This document shows positions 10,088 to 23,052 of a stretch of 64,000 nt of DNA, piece by piece. The position numbers and the translations under genes are program-made. Each line of letters starts with the position of its first letter. The stretch's first letter is position 1. The stretch is from Ostrinia nubilalis (Eukaryota > Arthropoda > Insecta > Lepidoptera > Crambidae). The notes below the pieces were generated by a model that was given only the letters and a program-made list of their open reading frames with translations, was not told the origin of the DNA and made no database searches. The DNA is taken from contig NC_087104.1 in assembly GCF_963855985.1 (NCBI RefSeq), forward strand, positions 7,130,001 to 7,194,000, written 5' to 3'.

Positions 10088-10445
10088 ATTTTAGTTTTTC
10101 CTTGATTCATACACCAAACACTACTTATATTCCAAATTTGAAGCTTCTAGGTCTGCTAGAAGTGCCTTAGAGTTTTGATGATCGGTGAGTCAGTGAGTGA
10201 CAAAATTAAGTAACTTTGACCCGTTATAATTCTTAAACTACTGGTTCAAATTGAATGAAATTTTAAATATACCGTGTCTTTACAATGCCTGCATAGCTAA
10301 TGAAAATTCAGCCTTCTAGTTTTATCCACAACGAAGTTACAGGCAGTCGAAAATGGCCTGAATTGCTTCGAGAAAAGGATGGTACGGCCGTGCCGCTTTT
10401 TTGCTCGACTTGGTGGGGGCACTGCGTGCCCCCAGATGTTCTAGG
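10088..10445 (+). repeat. Dispersed lepidopteran repeat
   Basis: Contains strings I know as widespread in moths, such as TTCTAGGTCTGCTAGAAGTG and TGATGATCGGTGAGTCAGTG. It ends with a diverged copy of the duplicated 106-bp unit. The reading frame 10300-10494 is not a gene. Confidence 0.6.
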
Positions 10446-11298
<853 letters not shown>

Positions 11299-11300
11299 TA

Positions 11301-11766
11301 CAGGGTGGAATTTTGTAATGCCACCTGGAGGGAAAGTACTCTTAATATTGTAGATAGAAAAAAAATCTCAAAGAAAACATTCCTTTATTTTTGAAAAGAA
11401 ATAGAACCACATTCAAAGATTTCCAAAAATTTGCTTGCCACACCCGGGAATCGAACCAACTAAAATCTGTTAAAAATTACACCCTGTATTTTTATTGCAT
11501 CGATCGTTAGGGTTAAGTATAAGGATGAAATATATCTAACAAACTTGATAAATCAAATGAAAGGAATACCATGAAATCTTACATTACTTTAATTATGTGC
11601 AGAAAATTGTATGGTATGGTAGTGAATTTTCGAAAATTTTTCGAAAATCTATGAATGCAGTTCTTTTTCTTTTCAAAAATAAAGGAATGTTTTCTTTCAG
11701 TAAAATTTTCTATCTACAGTATTAAGAGTACTTTCCCTGGAGGTGGCATTACAAAATTCCACCCTG
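11301..11766. mobile_element. MITE, CAGGGTGGAATTTTG ends, TA target site
   Basis: Ends CAGGGTGGAATTTTGTAATG are inverted at both sides, with TA on each side (11299-11300 and 11767-11768). About 110 bp of each arm pair, including ATAAAGGAATGTTTTC. The middle holds an internal CACCCTGTA end (about 11480) and a B-box-like string, so another short repeat may be nested inside. No coding capacity; the frame 11655-11855 crosses its edge. Confidence 0.85.
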
Positions 11767-11768
11767 TA

Positions 11769-12498
11769 TGTCATCAGCAAATATACAACGAATGTAAACA
11801 GCCATCCTATTTATTTATACAAACCGGTGTTTTTAGAATTTACGTAGGACGTTAATTTGCTGGTTCCCGATTTTCCAGGTAACGAGCAAACCTATTTGAG
11901 TCTATAGTTCTGATTATTTATTTATTTTAGCTGGATTCAGTCAAGTCCGGTAATTCAATAGCTTTCAATTGAAGGTACTGCTTAAAGGGAATACTTGGAA
12001 GTCGCGTACAATAAGATATTTTGTTTCTATTGAATTTGATAATAATGTCAATCTTGGTTTTAATGATACTCAATAAAATTCCTTGTATTATTGTATAGGC
12101 CTTCCGGGTACCTACCCCTACTTATATGAATGAATTATTGATTAATTATTACGGAGATAAAATCTATGTGAAAACAAAAAAAAATTTTTCTTAAAAAAAT
12201 CTAGGTACTGGTCTTTCCACTAGACCACAGAGGGGGCTAAAATGATCTTATATTAATTAAATCCTATCGTAAAAGATATCAGTTGCTGATGAGAAACTCG
12301 GCGAGGAATTTAGTCTCGTTACCTACGATAATATACCTCATGTAGTCTCACTATTCCAATGTATTTTTTTGTTACATAAATCTTATCTAATAACCAAGAC
12401 AGTTTTTCTATTACAACACCTTCATTTCAGGCAAATAACAACAAAAATAATCTATCTAAACTAATACTCGTAATATGATGTGACAATCGTTCGTTTCA
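11769..12498. other. No gene recognised
   Basis: AT-rich intron sequence with no motif or repeat that I can name. Confidence 0.4.
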
Positions 12499-12655
12499 GC
12501 CAAATGACGTCCACCGCTGGACATAGGCCTCCCCCAAGGTTTTCCACAATGAACGGTCTTGCGCTGCCCGCATCCAGGCTCTTCCCGCGACCTTTACCAG
12601 ATCGTCGGTCCACCTAGTAGGAGACCTGCCCACATTACATCTTCCAGCCCGATGT
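12499..12655 (-). pseudogene. RTE-type LINE, C-terminal fragment
   Basis: The - strand reads GRSPTRWTDDLVKVAGRAW then MRAAQDRSLWKTLGEAYVQR and WTSFG-stop with no break over about 50 codons. It is closely related to the fragment at 5545 and 5'-truncated near 12653. Confidence 0.85.
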
Positions 12656-13500
12656 GACAATAAACACAAATTAATAAAGTAAAATATTATTCTGTCAGCA
12701 GCATTTTGCGTGCTGAATACAATTTATGAAATGACAGAAATCCTCTACGTTGATATTGATCGCGCTACCTGGAATTATCCTTTTATGCCTTTATTTCTGT
12801 TTTTGCATAAACATTTTCTCGTGCCGGATATTTCGCTTTTCATAACAGATGTAAAATTATTTCACGGAACTCGACTGAGTGTATTTCATCCGTGATGCTA
12901 CAAAATAGTTCTGAAATTATTCGGTATTCATTCGCAAATGTTTATTAGGTATGCTCGCTGTATTGAATAAATTGTATTAATAAAGCAGTTTTACTTTATA
13001 CAATTTGTGTATTTGTAGCAAATTATTATTTATTAATGTTTTAAAAGCTCATAAGCGGATTAACAAAAAGTATTAAAAACGATTTTATCAATACTGTTTG
13101 AAGTGAGATTGTCTTCCATGATGATTGTATGTCTTCATTCGAAATTGAAAATAGGTCGATTTAACCAAATAAATAATTTTGGATAACATCTGTGATCAAA
13201 AAATTTCATGAAACCAACTATTTTCAGTTTTCTAAACTTTATGTAACATACACTCCTCTTTCACTGCACCTCATGAAAATAACATTATACGCTTCTTTCT
13301 CATAAATAACAGAAAATTGCAGGATTTTGTTTCTTTAAATAATGTCTTTTACATAAACTGTGAAAACTACATAGAGTGCTGCCAATTAATATCGGCACCA
13401 TGTATGTACCATAGCAGCAGTTTGTGTTCACTAGCTGTTTGTATAATATGCCGTGTCACATAATTTTCAACATAAGCTTGATGCGCGTTAACTTATGTAA
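12656..13500. other. No gene recognised
   Basis: Strongly AT-rich. A short frame at 12710-12895 has no motif. Confidence 0.4.
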
Positions 13501-13501
13501 T

Positions 13502-14560
13502 ACACGAGCTTGAAACTGAAAATTAATATGGTGTAGGATGTGACAAGTGCAGTGCTAGGGTGTCGGCGCGTTAACACCACGCGTACGCTCAAGCGACGCG
13601 CGACGCGATGGCGCCGAGACGCGTGCCAGTGTGGTGGTACGGTAGGCTCATTGAAATGTTACTAGGTTTTAAAGAGCTACTTTAAGGCGCGCGGTATCTT
13701 ATGAAATACACGAGCTTGAAACTGAAAATTAACATGGTATAGGATGTAAGCATCAATGTAACAATTTCTGGTAAACCAAATAAAAAAATAAAATGTGACA
13801 AGGGCAGTGCTAGGGTGTCGGCGTGTTAACACCACGCGTACGCTCAAGCGACGCGCTCATGCAATTGGCTCATTGCAATGTTACTAGGTTTTAAAGAGCT
13901 ACATTAAGGCTCTAGCTAGACAAATGGACTACATTTCTGCAGTTACACGAGCTTGAAACTGAAAATTATTATGGTGTAGGATGTGACAAGTGCAGTGCTA
14001 GGGTGTCGGCGCGTTAACACCACGCGTACGCTCAAGCGACGCGCGACGCGATGGCGCCGAGACGCGTACCAGTGTGGTGGTACAGTAGGCTCATTGTAAT
14101 GGTACTAGGTTTTAAAGAGCTACACTAAGGCTCTAGACAAATGGACTACATACATTTCTGCAGTTACACGAGTTTGAAACTGAAAATTAATATGGTGTAG
14201 GATGTGACAAGTGCAGTGCTGGGGTTTTGGCGCGTTAACACCACGCGTAACGCTCAAGCGACGCGCGACGCGGTGGCGCCGAAACGCGTACCAGTGTGGT
14301 GGTGCAGTAGGCTCATTGACATGTTACTAGGTTTTAAAGAGTTACTTTAAGGCGCGCGGTATCTTATGAAATACACGAGCTTGAAACTGAAAATTAATAT
14401 GGTGTAGGATGTGACAAGTGCAGTGCTGGGGTTTTGGCGCGTTAACACCACGCGTAACGCTCAAGCGACGCGACGCTGAGACGCGTACCAGCGTGCGTGG
14501 TGCAGTAGACTCATTGAAATGTTAGCAGGTTATAAGCTAGCTAGCTACATTAGCTACCTT
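13502..14560 (+). repeat. Five-unit GC-rich tandem array, period 206-237 bp
   Basis: Units begin ACACGAGCTTGAAACTGAAA at 13502, 13708, 13945, 14166 (one T for C) and 14373. Each carries GCAGTGCTRGGGT, GCGTTAACACCACGCGTA, ACGCTCAAGCGACGCG and TTACTAGGTTTTAAAGAG. Two linker types alternate: GGCGCGCGGTATCTTATGAA before units 2 and 5, and CTCTAGACAAATGGACTAC before units 3 and 4. Unit 2 has about 50 extra bases and lacks part of the GC-rich core. The tail after unit 5 decays. Confidence 0.9.
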
Positions 14561-15740
14561 AAGGCTCTAATCAGAAGAATTACATTTCAAGCAGTTAAAT
14601 GCAGTTGCCAATGTAATACCAACCAACAGTGCACTTCGATTGCAAGACTTGCTGTAGAGGAAGTATTCGAATGGCAAAATATGTATGTGTCAAGGACAGA
14701 ATTTAAAGGTAAATTAGAAAAATATGGTTTTTCATTTTGCTCTCTTCATAATATGTATTACAAAATATTATGCAGAGAATCAGTATGTGAGCTTTTCGAC
14801 CGATTATGAACTCTGTAGAACGCAATAGTAGAGTCATACATATTTATTTTATAACATTGTCAAAGTATTACACCTGAAAATCAGGAGATTTATATTTAGA
14901 GTTTAATACGGAGGAATCGTCATCTACACCTACACAGTCGAGTTCTTTTGAGAATTTCGGCCAATATTAAATCTTAGGAGTGTAGGCGTTTCATATTAAA
15001 TGGCTCTTTACTAAAATAGTCTCTTTGTAGGGTACAATTTAATAAAACATATTAGTTATATTAGGACTGAGCCTACTGCTCAATTCACACCGTCTTATTT
15101 AGACCTGCACGTTTTCACTTTGATATTCCGACGGCTGCCTCGCATAATAATGTGCCAAGTGCCACTTGACATTATTCACGATTGGTACTCTATTAATATT
15201 AAATGAGGATGATTGTTCACACTCCAATGGAAGTTACATGTTCAGATTTTTCGTGTGTCAGCAATGTTCGTCTCTAACACGGTTTCCGTGTAAGGTGTCA
15301 TTTCTTAAAATACACACGATTTCAACTAAATACGTAAACGTGGGAAGGTGGAAGTGTATTTTTTTGTTACTACGTCAGGTCAATTGAGTGTACGATTATG
15401 TTGATTAAAGCAGAGCTTCCTTAAAGCCTTTAACAACAATCAGGTTACACGTGTAGCGTTAACATATTCTGGAATCCGAATAATCACTTTCCATTGGCAC
15501 GTTACAAGAATACCACCCACCTGGAGATACGAGTACGAAGCTTTTGTGATAAACCCCTTTCTAGTTTTCTATTTGTGGGCGAGTGGATTTAATAAGTGAT
15601 AAATTCGGTTCTCGCCGTTTTTTCCTCATGAAATATCTAGTATCTCGGTAACGTTTGGTTTGACCATTTTTCGCGGCGCGTCTTCATGGTAACGTTAGTA
15701 GGTCGGTCGATTCAACAAGTAAGTCGGGCGCGGCGCCTGT
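14561..15740. other. No gene recognised
   Basis: The frame 14519-14809 starts inside the repeat array and contains a Cys-rich stretch (KCSCQCNTNQQC), but no family or splice context supports it. The frame 15166-15387 likewise has no support. Confidence 0.35.
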
Positions 15741-15744
15741 TGCG

Positions 15745-15802
15745 CGGTGGTGGGTAGTGGGTAGGGGGGAGTTAGGTAGTACCCACTACCCAACCCCCCC
15801 TT
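15745..15802. repeat. G-rich/C-rich inverted segment
   Basis: GGTGGTGGGTAGTGGGTAGG is followed by TACCCACTACCCAACCCCCC, so a hairpin (GGGTAGTGGGTA with TACCCACTACCC) or a G-quadruplex could form. Overlapping frames on both strands are by-products of this composition. Confidence 0.6.
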
Positions 15803-18423
15803 GCCTGTTGCGTCTCGGAGACGCCGCCGCCCACCGTAACGCCCGTGCTGCCATACTGGATACTTCTGACCCACTTATTTACGTTACAGCTCGTTACAGG
15901 AACTATCCAGTTATAACCGAGCACTCGCATGTCCAATTGAGTTCTGCAATAAAACGCTTTATTTAGCTCGAAGACTAACGCTCTGGTGTGCAGTGTACCG
16001 TAAGGTTTTGATTCCAACTATTCTTCTGCCTCTTTAACTCTGAAGGGAATCAGTATTGAACAGATACTGAGTCAGTCGTCCGCATATTACTTATAGTGAC
16101 AAAATAGCTGTTGATGCATACTTTCGTACACTTTTCAACAATAACACATATGGGGTTATATGTTACTTCGATGAATCATGTAGAGCTTGAGATAAAAGCT
16201 TGACCCTTCTCTTCCACGCAGCTCCATCAAAATGAGAGTTCATGATCAATTGGAAAATGATAGAATCGTAAACAAGGCACTCGTTTATAAAATATTTACA
16301 CGCATATGAAGTCGCAGGTACCATACATCTAGTTAGTACACAACCCTTATGTCTGAGAAATATCAAACGAAATGAGTGTACACGTTCACTTTGAAGTCAC
16401 AATTTAACGACTCATTCTAAGTGCTCGCAGATTTGTTTGCGTTCCTACGATAACGATTTGTATCTCGCGTTTGATAAGAGCAAATATGGTGTTTGTAGAC
16501 GTGGTGTGATTGTTCACTTTGTGGCTTGTGCACATCATTAGGCCCCGTCCTATTTATTTGAACTTCTTTTGAGCTGCCTCAAACTCAAAGGCTCCATTAG
16601 GTGAAATTATGAAACGATGAGAAAATGTATTGCGATATTTTTAGCTAGCCGAGTATCGTTACAAAAAATCGCTTGATACAACGTTATTGAGTTACTTTTA
16701 GTGAAAATATTTTAACATTATACGTAACTCGAGCAATTTAAAAACAATTTCTGATACAAACTTAGTTTTTATGTTTTAAACGGCTGCAGAATATAAATGG
16801 GCTAGTTATACAACTGTTTACAACAAAAATATTATTGAACACGGTTTGTACTTGTAAGCAATTTCAGGGGCAATTTACATTGAGTATAAGCAAGCAACAG
16901 CTCCAGTATTTCGGCGGGTAAACAATAACAGAGCAGAAGGTCGAGTCGCTGCCAACAAAAGGATTGAGTTGTGTAATTAGGCTGTTGGTATTATTATTAA
17001 AGTACCCACCTACAGCTAAAGCCGTAGCTATAAAATGTTATTAGTGTAAACATAAGTGTACACTGTAAATAAAAGTATCCGGTGAGCTACCGCTATTGTT
17101 TTGCGCAAAATGTTTCACGAGTAATAATACTGTTGCAGTACAAGTTGGATAAAACGAAGGAACTACCTAAAAAAAAACTACTGTAAAATGTTAACTTCAT
17201 TTGTAAATTTAAAACCTTGTACATAAATAAACGTCTATAAAGTATGGAGACTACAAGTTTGCTCGTAGACATTCGCGAGAAACTAAAAAACTTGCTCTAA
17301 AAAATACATTATTGATTTAATATTCAAGAAATTGTTTTGTTTGAAACCGAACTCCGGCGATTTCAGCCGGAGATTTAAAAAAAACCTGTCACTCAGATTT
17401 CAATCTTCTTTCAAGTTTCTGCCTTTACCACACAATCCTGTATCAACATTGTGAATCGCCATTATTGAGATTAGTTCTCATAGATCTTTTTGAAAATCCT
17501 AAATCAACAATGAACCTCTCACAACACTGAAATATGTAGTGAAATCAATACGTAAATATGCTAAGAAAGATGACTCAATATTTAGGACCGTAAAAATAAA
17601 ATTACAACGTCCAAAAAGCAATACGAAGGAGTCCGTTTCCGAAATTAATCGCAGGATATGCAGCGTCGTGCTAGAGGCGAGATTGGAAGGTCTGCTGCGA
17701 CGATAATTGAGTCAGACGTACCGTACCGTACTGAGTCTGGGATACATCGTGTAATATCGCGGGACTCGTGCCGATATTGCATGCACGAAAGATGCGACAT
17801 CTTGGTTGAGCTAGCGTGGAGGTTGAAAGTTACATGATGGAAGTATAGTAAATTAAAGTTTGTAGATTTAGGTACAGTCAGAACTATTTGACGCTAACTG
17901 TACATGTTTGAACTACTCCTGCGTTAAACCCTTTATGATAATAGAGGTGTAGAAGCATCTTCTACTGTTTGTAATAGAGTATCTTAGGTAATTTTACACA
18001 CCACCATCCACCTAGCTCCATAATTTACTTAGTTCACTTATGCTGTGGGATGTAGAAAGTTAATTAGAGCATACTTTATAATTTTTGCTATAATGTGTCA
18101 TATGAGTAAGTTTCTTAGCGGTCTAATTACGAAGTTACGATAGAAGAACAAGAATATCATCCGATAAATATGTTTTCTGTTATCTACCTACACTAATAAA
18201 CATAAAGAATGAAGTACTAAGTGCATTTTGTACCACGAGAAAACAAGTGTTTCGTGTGTACAAAACATTTATAACGGCACATGAAAATAAGTACCTAATT
18301 GAAGCCCACTTCAACAATTCAAAACGTTAGACGGAACAAATTATAATACTCTACCGTCTCAAAGTTTTCAAAGAAAGGTTTATTTTTAGGCGGAAGAGAT
18401 TTAATAATATGTCATCTTTTTAA
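15803..18423. other. No gene recognised
   Basis: About 2.6 kb of intron with no repeat family, RNA gene or coding signal that I can support. Near 17640-17770 there is a GC-richer patch without a reading frame. Confidence 0.4.
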
Positions 18424-19400
18424 TTCGAAGTCCCCCCCAAGTTGTCTCCAGTCATTTCGGGTGGCTTACGAGTTTTAAATTTCAATCTGGTCTCGGAGAT
18501 GTTATCGCCCCCGTTGCTTGGAACCCTGGAGGACCTGTCAAGTGTGAGAGGGTTTTTGTGACGTCCTATTCTGTATACCTAGTGGAAAAGACATAAAAAG
18601 ACAAAGCACATGTGAGACCCAATCTAACTTCAAGAAAGTTTAAAATCTAGTATAGGCATACTTTTTTGTTAGCGGCCAAAATATACTTACTTAGGTACAC
18701 AGCCATCTCTTGAAATGGTCATACTAGAAAGACATTGATCTTATCATAGCAAACGAAACACAATAATTAAGCAGTTCGAAGTCCCCCCCAAGTTGTCTCC
18801 AGTCATTTCGGGTGGCTTACGAGTTTTAAATTTCAATCTGGTCTCGGAGATGCTATCGCCCCCGTTGCTTGGAACCCTGGAGGACCTGTCAAGTGTGAGA
18901 GGGTTTTTGTGACGCCCTATTCTGTATAGTGGAAAAAGACATAAAAAGACAAAGCACATGTGAGACCCAATTTAACTTCAAGAAAGTTTAAAATCTAGTA
19001 TAGGCATACTTTTTTGTTAGGGGCCAAAATATACTTACTTAGGTACACAGCCATCTCTTGAAATTGTCATACTAGAAAGACATTGGTTTTATCATAGCAA
19101 ACGAAACACAATAATTAAGCAGTTCGAAGTCCCCCCCAAGTTGTCTCCAGTCATTTCGGGTGGCTTACGAGTTTTAAATTTCAATCTGGTCTCGGAGATG
19201 CTATCGCCCCCGTTGCTCGGAACCCTGGAGGACCTGTCAAGTGTGAGAGCTTTTTGGGACGCACTATTCTGTATACTGAAGAAAGTCACAGAAAACTGAG
19301 CACATCTAATATAACTTTTAAAAAGTCCAAAATCTAGTGTACGCACACTTTTTTCATCAAGGGCCAGAAAAAGGACAGATGAACAAATCACAGGTGGCCA
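18424..19400. repeat. Three-unit tandem array, period about 350 bp
   Basis: Units start TTCGAAGTCCCCCCCAAGTT at 18424, 18775 and 19123 (periods 351 and 348). Units 1 and 2 are nearly identical throughout; unit 3 matches for about 120 bp and then diverges strongly. On the - strand the conserved part stays open and reads LTLDRSSRVPSNGGDSI and SETRLKFKTRKPPEMTGD, which is why two similar short frames appear. I do not recognise this peptide; it may come from an old transposon. Confidence 0.9.
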
Positions 19401-20113
19401 AACACTATCTCCAAGTTATGTACTATGTACCTAGCTCCAGTTATTAGTTTTTAATGCAGAACAAAGAACGGTGTTATTTGCCTACAAACACACCTGATGT
19501 TAAGTGAGATGCTGTCTAGGATTATACATTTGCCTATTCACTCTCACCTTGAAGTTTTCGTCTTTATCTGCTGTTTGAAACAAGCTCCCTTTAAATAACT
19601 ATTAAGTGCCGTTTGGTTGTCGCGTCGCTCTACACTGATTTAAAATAACCGGTGCTGAAAGTGCTCCCAATCTCATTTTACAATAACGACGGAACCCTAA
19701 ATCGCGTCTGCTTAAAGGAGATTAAACCCAATCCGTTCGCTGAGAGGTTCGGCATATTTAATAAGGTCTATTATCTACGCCACTGTCACGATCTCCAGAT
19801 GTTTCAATTACAAGTCTGGACTGCGGACCACCTGAATCTGGTATTTTAAAACTATTTGAGCTTGGCCTTAATTATTGTATTTTTGTCAAAGTAAATACTT
19901 AAATGACTAGGATTAGAAATAGTTCTGGATTCCTCAATAAACATAGATAACAGCTACACCGATCTTATGCTGGCTGGATTTTAGAGGCTATAGTAGGTAT
20001 ATGAAACGACAGTAACGAAGAAGTGCACTAATTAGTATCCTGATGATTGCGTAATTTTCAAAACAGGATTTCGAGTAACAAAAGCTCATGACATCTTGTT
20101 ACGATTGACGAAG
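19401..20113. repeat. Dispersed repeat fragment and an unassigned short frame
   Basis: 19490-19560 carries CACCTGATGTTAAGTGAGAT, the + strand form of the family at 3725-3830. The 65-codon frame 19652-19849 has no motif. The remainder shows nothing. Confidence 0.4.
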
Positions 20114-20115
20114 TA

Positions 20116-21408
20116 CGAGGGGCGGCTGAAAAGTTTTGAGCCTAAGTATCTTCAAGTGCTATTATTGACTCGCTTTAAATTTATTTAATTTGCCAATAAC
20201 CTCCTTAGTATATGTACAAAGTTTCATTTCATTAGCGTCATCACGCTTTTAGTAATTAATCAGTAAACATCATCATGTCTCAGTCATCCGCGCAATGTAC
20301 GAAATCGAAGTACACAGTTGTCATAAAACTCCTCAAAAAGAGGAACAAAGCGCTGACGGTAACATTTGAAGAGATGTCTACAGTTTATGGGGAGTCTGGG
20401 CCTTCATTTGCCATCATGAAATATTGGATCCGATAGTTCAAGCATGGCAGGGAGTCTCTAAAAGATGACCGCAAGTCAGGGCGGCCAGATTTCGCCATTA
20501 ACGAATAAAATAATGAAAACTTAAAAAATCTTGCTTTAGAGATCAGCGAATTAAGTTGTGACAGATAGCTGAAGCCATAGGCATTAACAAAGAACGTAAC
20601 GGCGATATTTTTCATACTCATTTGCACATGAAATAGGGGTGCGCGCGATGGGTGCCAAAAATGCTCTCGCCGCTCGACAACCAGCGTCGAGTCACAACTT
20701 CGCAGGAGTTTTAGGACATCTTTGACAATAATCCTAACAATTTTTTTTTTCACATTATCACTATTGATACATAATAGATCCGGCAGTACGATCTAGAGTC
20801 AAAATAAGAGTCACTGCAATGGATTCAAAAGGGAAAACGCCGCCGCGGAAATTCAAAGTGGAGCGATCGACACCCAAGCTCATAGCCACTATTTTTGGGA
20901 TTGTGGAGGAATTTTATTCATTGACTACCTACTTAAAAAAAACTACAATAAACGGGGATTATTATGCTGTACTGTTGATAGGAGTGCGTCAAGTGGTTGT
21001 TGAAATATTAAGAGGCAAACTGGCGAAAGGAAATCTGTTACTGCAAGACAATTCAACCGCGCACACGGCGCATGTTGCATGGCTTACCCCGGGTAAAACT
21101 GGATTTTAAGAAATTAATCACCCACCACACAGTTTAGTCCGATTCTCTAGCTATTTTGTCTAATTCTCAAATTGGAAAAAAGACCTCCAGGAACAAAGAT
21201 TTTTGAGTGACAAAGAAAGGAAGGCGGCGTTAAAGGCTCATTTCGAAGGCAAAGATTGCGAATTTTTTTTCAGTGGGTTAAAAGCTCTTTTACACAAATG
21301 TAAGAAGTCCGTTGTAGTAGAGGGAGATTAAATAGAAAAATATATTTTTTGCACTTTTCTATCGGCATTTTTAATACCCTAGGCTCAAAACTTTTCAGCC
21401 TCCCCTCG
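20116..21408 (+). mobile_element. Mariner element, inactive
   Basis: About 1.29 kb with terminal inverted repeats CGAGGGGCGGCTGAAAAGTT and AACTTTTCAGCCTCCCCTCG and a TA target duplication (20114-20115 and 21409-21410). Length and ends fit a mariner-family element. The transposase gene inside is broken (separate entry), so the copy cannot move by itself. Confidence 0.95.
20275..21332 (+). pseudogene. Mariner transposase pseudogene
   Basis: The N-terminal part begins at ATG 20275 and reads a helix-turn-helix-like region with SKYTVVIKLLKKRNKAL and VYGESGPSFAIMKYW, stopped at TAG 20434-20436, after which FKHGRESLKDDRKSGRP continues. The middle is frameshifted and the segment that should carry the first catalytic Asp (a GDETW-like motif) is not readable. 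From 20819 the frame is open again: DSKGKTPPRKFKVERSTPK, INGDYYAVLL and LLLQDNSTAHTAHV, which holds the second catalytic Asp. After another break the end reads GLKALLHKCKKSVVVEGD-stop near 21330. The family normally encodes about 345 residues with a DD34D triad. A - strand frame at 20385-20753 is a shadow. Confidence 0.9.
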
Positions 21409-21410
21409 TA

Positions 21411-22335
21411 CCTATCAAAATTGTATTCAGTATCCACCTCTCAGCTTTCATACACGTGTCTTTTCCAGATATCGTATCGAACGTTGTAATAATTCCAAAA
21501 CTGAATGAAGGGTGGCAGATATTTTCGTCCAAAACAATAGAGCCGTACTATTTCTGACGTAACGGAGCTATTCGGCCCCGAGCGTGTTTTGTTTCGGCCG
21601 CACCGCGCCGCATCGCTCCGCTCGCGAGCACGTACGCGATGCGTTGCGAATACTAATCGATTGGGTCGTCTTGCAACTGACGATACGATGATCATTGAAG
21701 CTCGTAGAAATGACTATGAGTCTGCGCGTTTTTTATACGAAAAGGCCTCCGCTAAAATTCGCATGGACACCTGCGTGGCCGCGTGGGCTGCTTATACAAA
21801 TTTTCCACACTGAACCGCGTGCGGTGCCGGTTCAGTGCCGGCCCTAAGTTGCCACTGGAATGGTTTCTCCTGAAAGACCACATTCTTTAGTTTTTCCGGG
21901 TCAATATACTGAGTGACATCTTAAAGATATTCATATCACAATAGTTCTTTCGGAGTTAATGTAAGCTTTATTGTGAAAGAACTATTATACTTACAAGTAC
22001 TGTGTTTTTAAGTAATTATTTTTCTTTCTTCCTATCGTGTCGTTCCCTAAAACAGACCTGCCGACTTTGGGCGTCCGAAAATTGGATTCGGAGTGCATAC
22101 ATCGGTGCAGTATTAACGTCGCAAAACAATGCCCAATCAAACGGAGTGCGCTCTCCGCTCCTGTATGAAATCTTGGATATTGGATCGTAAATCTGATTTA
22201 AAAGTATTGCATGAAATATCTCTCGATTCTGAAATAAAAATTAAAAGGCTTAATCAATTTCTGCCATCAGTTTGTTGATATGAAGTCATCCATTGTACAA
22301 GTTGAAAAATGTCATTATTAAAATGACTTCTTTTT
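21411..22335. other. No gene recognised; short hairpin near 21941
   Basis: AATAGTTCTTTC and GAAAGAACTATT pair around a 23-bp loop (about 21943-21988). Opposed reading frames over the GC-rich patch 21550-21700 have no motif. Confidence 0.45.
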
Positions 22336-22432
22336 CAGCCAAATGACGTCCACTGCTGGACAAAGGCCTCCCCCAAGGTTTTCCACAATGAACGGTCCTG
22401 CGCTGCCCGCATCCAGGCTCTTCCCGCGACGC
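22336..22432 (-). pseudogene. RTE-type LINE, C-terminal fragment
   Basis: About 30 codons on the - strand: WMRAAQDRSLWKTLGEAF then VQQWTSFG-stop. 5'-truncated near 22430. Confidence 0.8.
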
Positions 22433-22594
22433 GCGAAAAAAATCCATTCCAATACGTAATCCAGTATAATATTTTCAGTTTCAAGTGCTCTATTTGCAGG
22501 CTTTACTGCCCCAGTTTCCTGTTTTCCTACGCCCATACAAATATGCGTTGCATAATTATGCGTGTGCGCGCATTGACGAGTTATAATCCTGCGT
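22433..22594. other. Nothing recognised
   Basis: Short flank between the RTE fragment and the TATCGATA-rich element. Confidence 0.3.
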
Positions 22595-23052
22595 TAGTGT
22601 TGTCGAATATCGATAAGATAACATAAGAATATCGATAACAGACCGATAATATGAACGTAAAAGTATAGTTTTGGACAATCGACAATTCGTATACTGTCAG
22701 TAGGTATTAAATACGTTACGTTTGTAGATGCTGTCAAAGTTAGGAAAATCGATTATCAGAATTTTTGCATTATGATGCGTAACTGATCATATCTCAAATG
22801 TATGTATTAAAAACTTGAAAGTTCGTGGGTGCAATTCCTACAGCTTTTTCTATTCGGAGCTATTCAGATTGATAGTATTGTCGCGGTTGCTGTCCAATAT
22901 TATTGATACTACTTATTGATGCTTTTCTGCATTATGTATCGGACTTTAACTGCGCTAATAGAATCGATTCAATGGAGAGTATTATCGATGGAGTATCTGA
23001 TTTTCGATTGAAACTATCGGTAGCCCAAACTATCGATTGTCCGTCAACACTA
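22595..23052. mobile_element. Probable MITE with TAGTGTTG ends, rich in TATCGATA
   Basis: The left end TAGTGTTGTCGAATATCGAT is inverted, with some mismatches, at the right end (ATCGATTGTCCGTCAACACTA, 23032-23052). The ends resemble hAT-type termini, but no 8-bp duplication was found. The interior repeats ATCGAT-like strings: TATCGATA at 22608 and 22630, plus several one-off variants. Confidence 0.55.

Noticed and set aside
11443..11465. tRNA B-box-like string on the - strand (GGTTCGATTCCCGGGTG)
   Set aside because: No A-box or acceptor stem nearby; it sits inside a MITE.
13502..14560. CRISPR-like regular repeats
   Set aside because: Units exceed 200 bp, no short repeat with unique spacers, and the DNA is eukaryotic.
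15757..16017. Opposed frames near the G-rich hairpin
   Set aside because: They derive from the inverted composition of the hairpin and carry no motif.
20385..20753. 122-codon - strand frame
   Set aside because: Lies antisense to the mariner transposase remnant and has no motif of its own.
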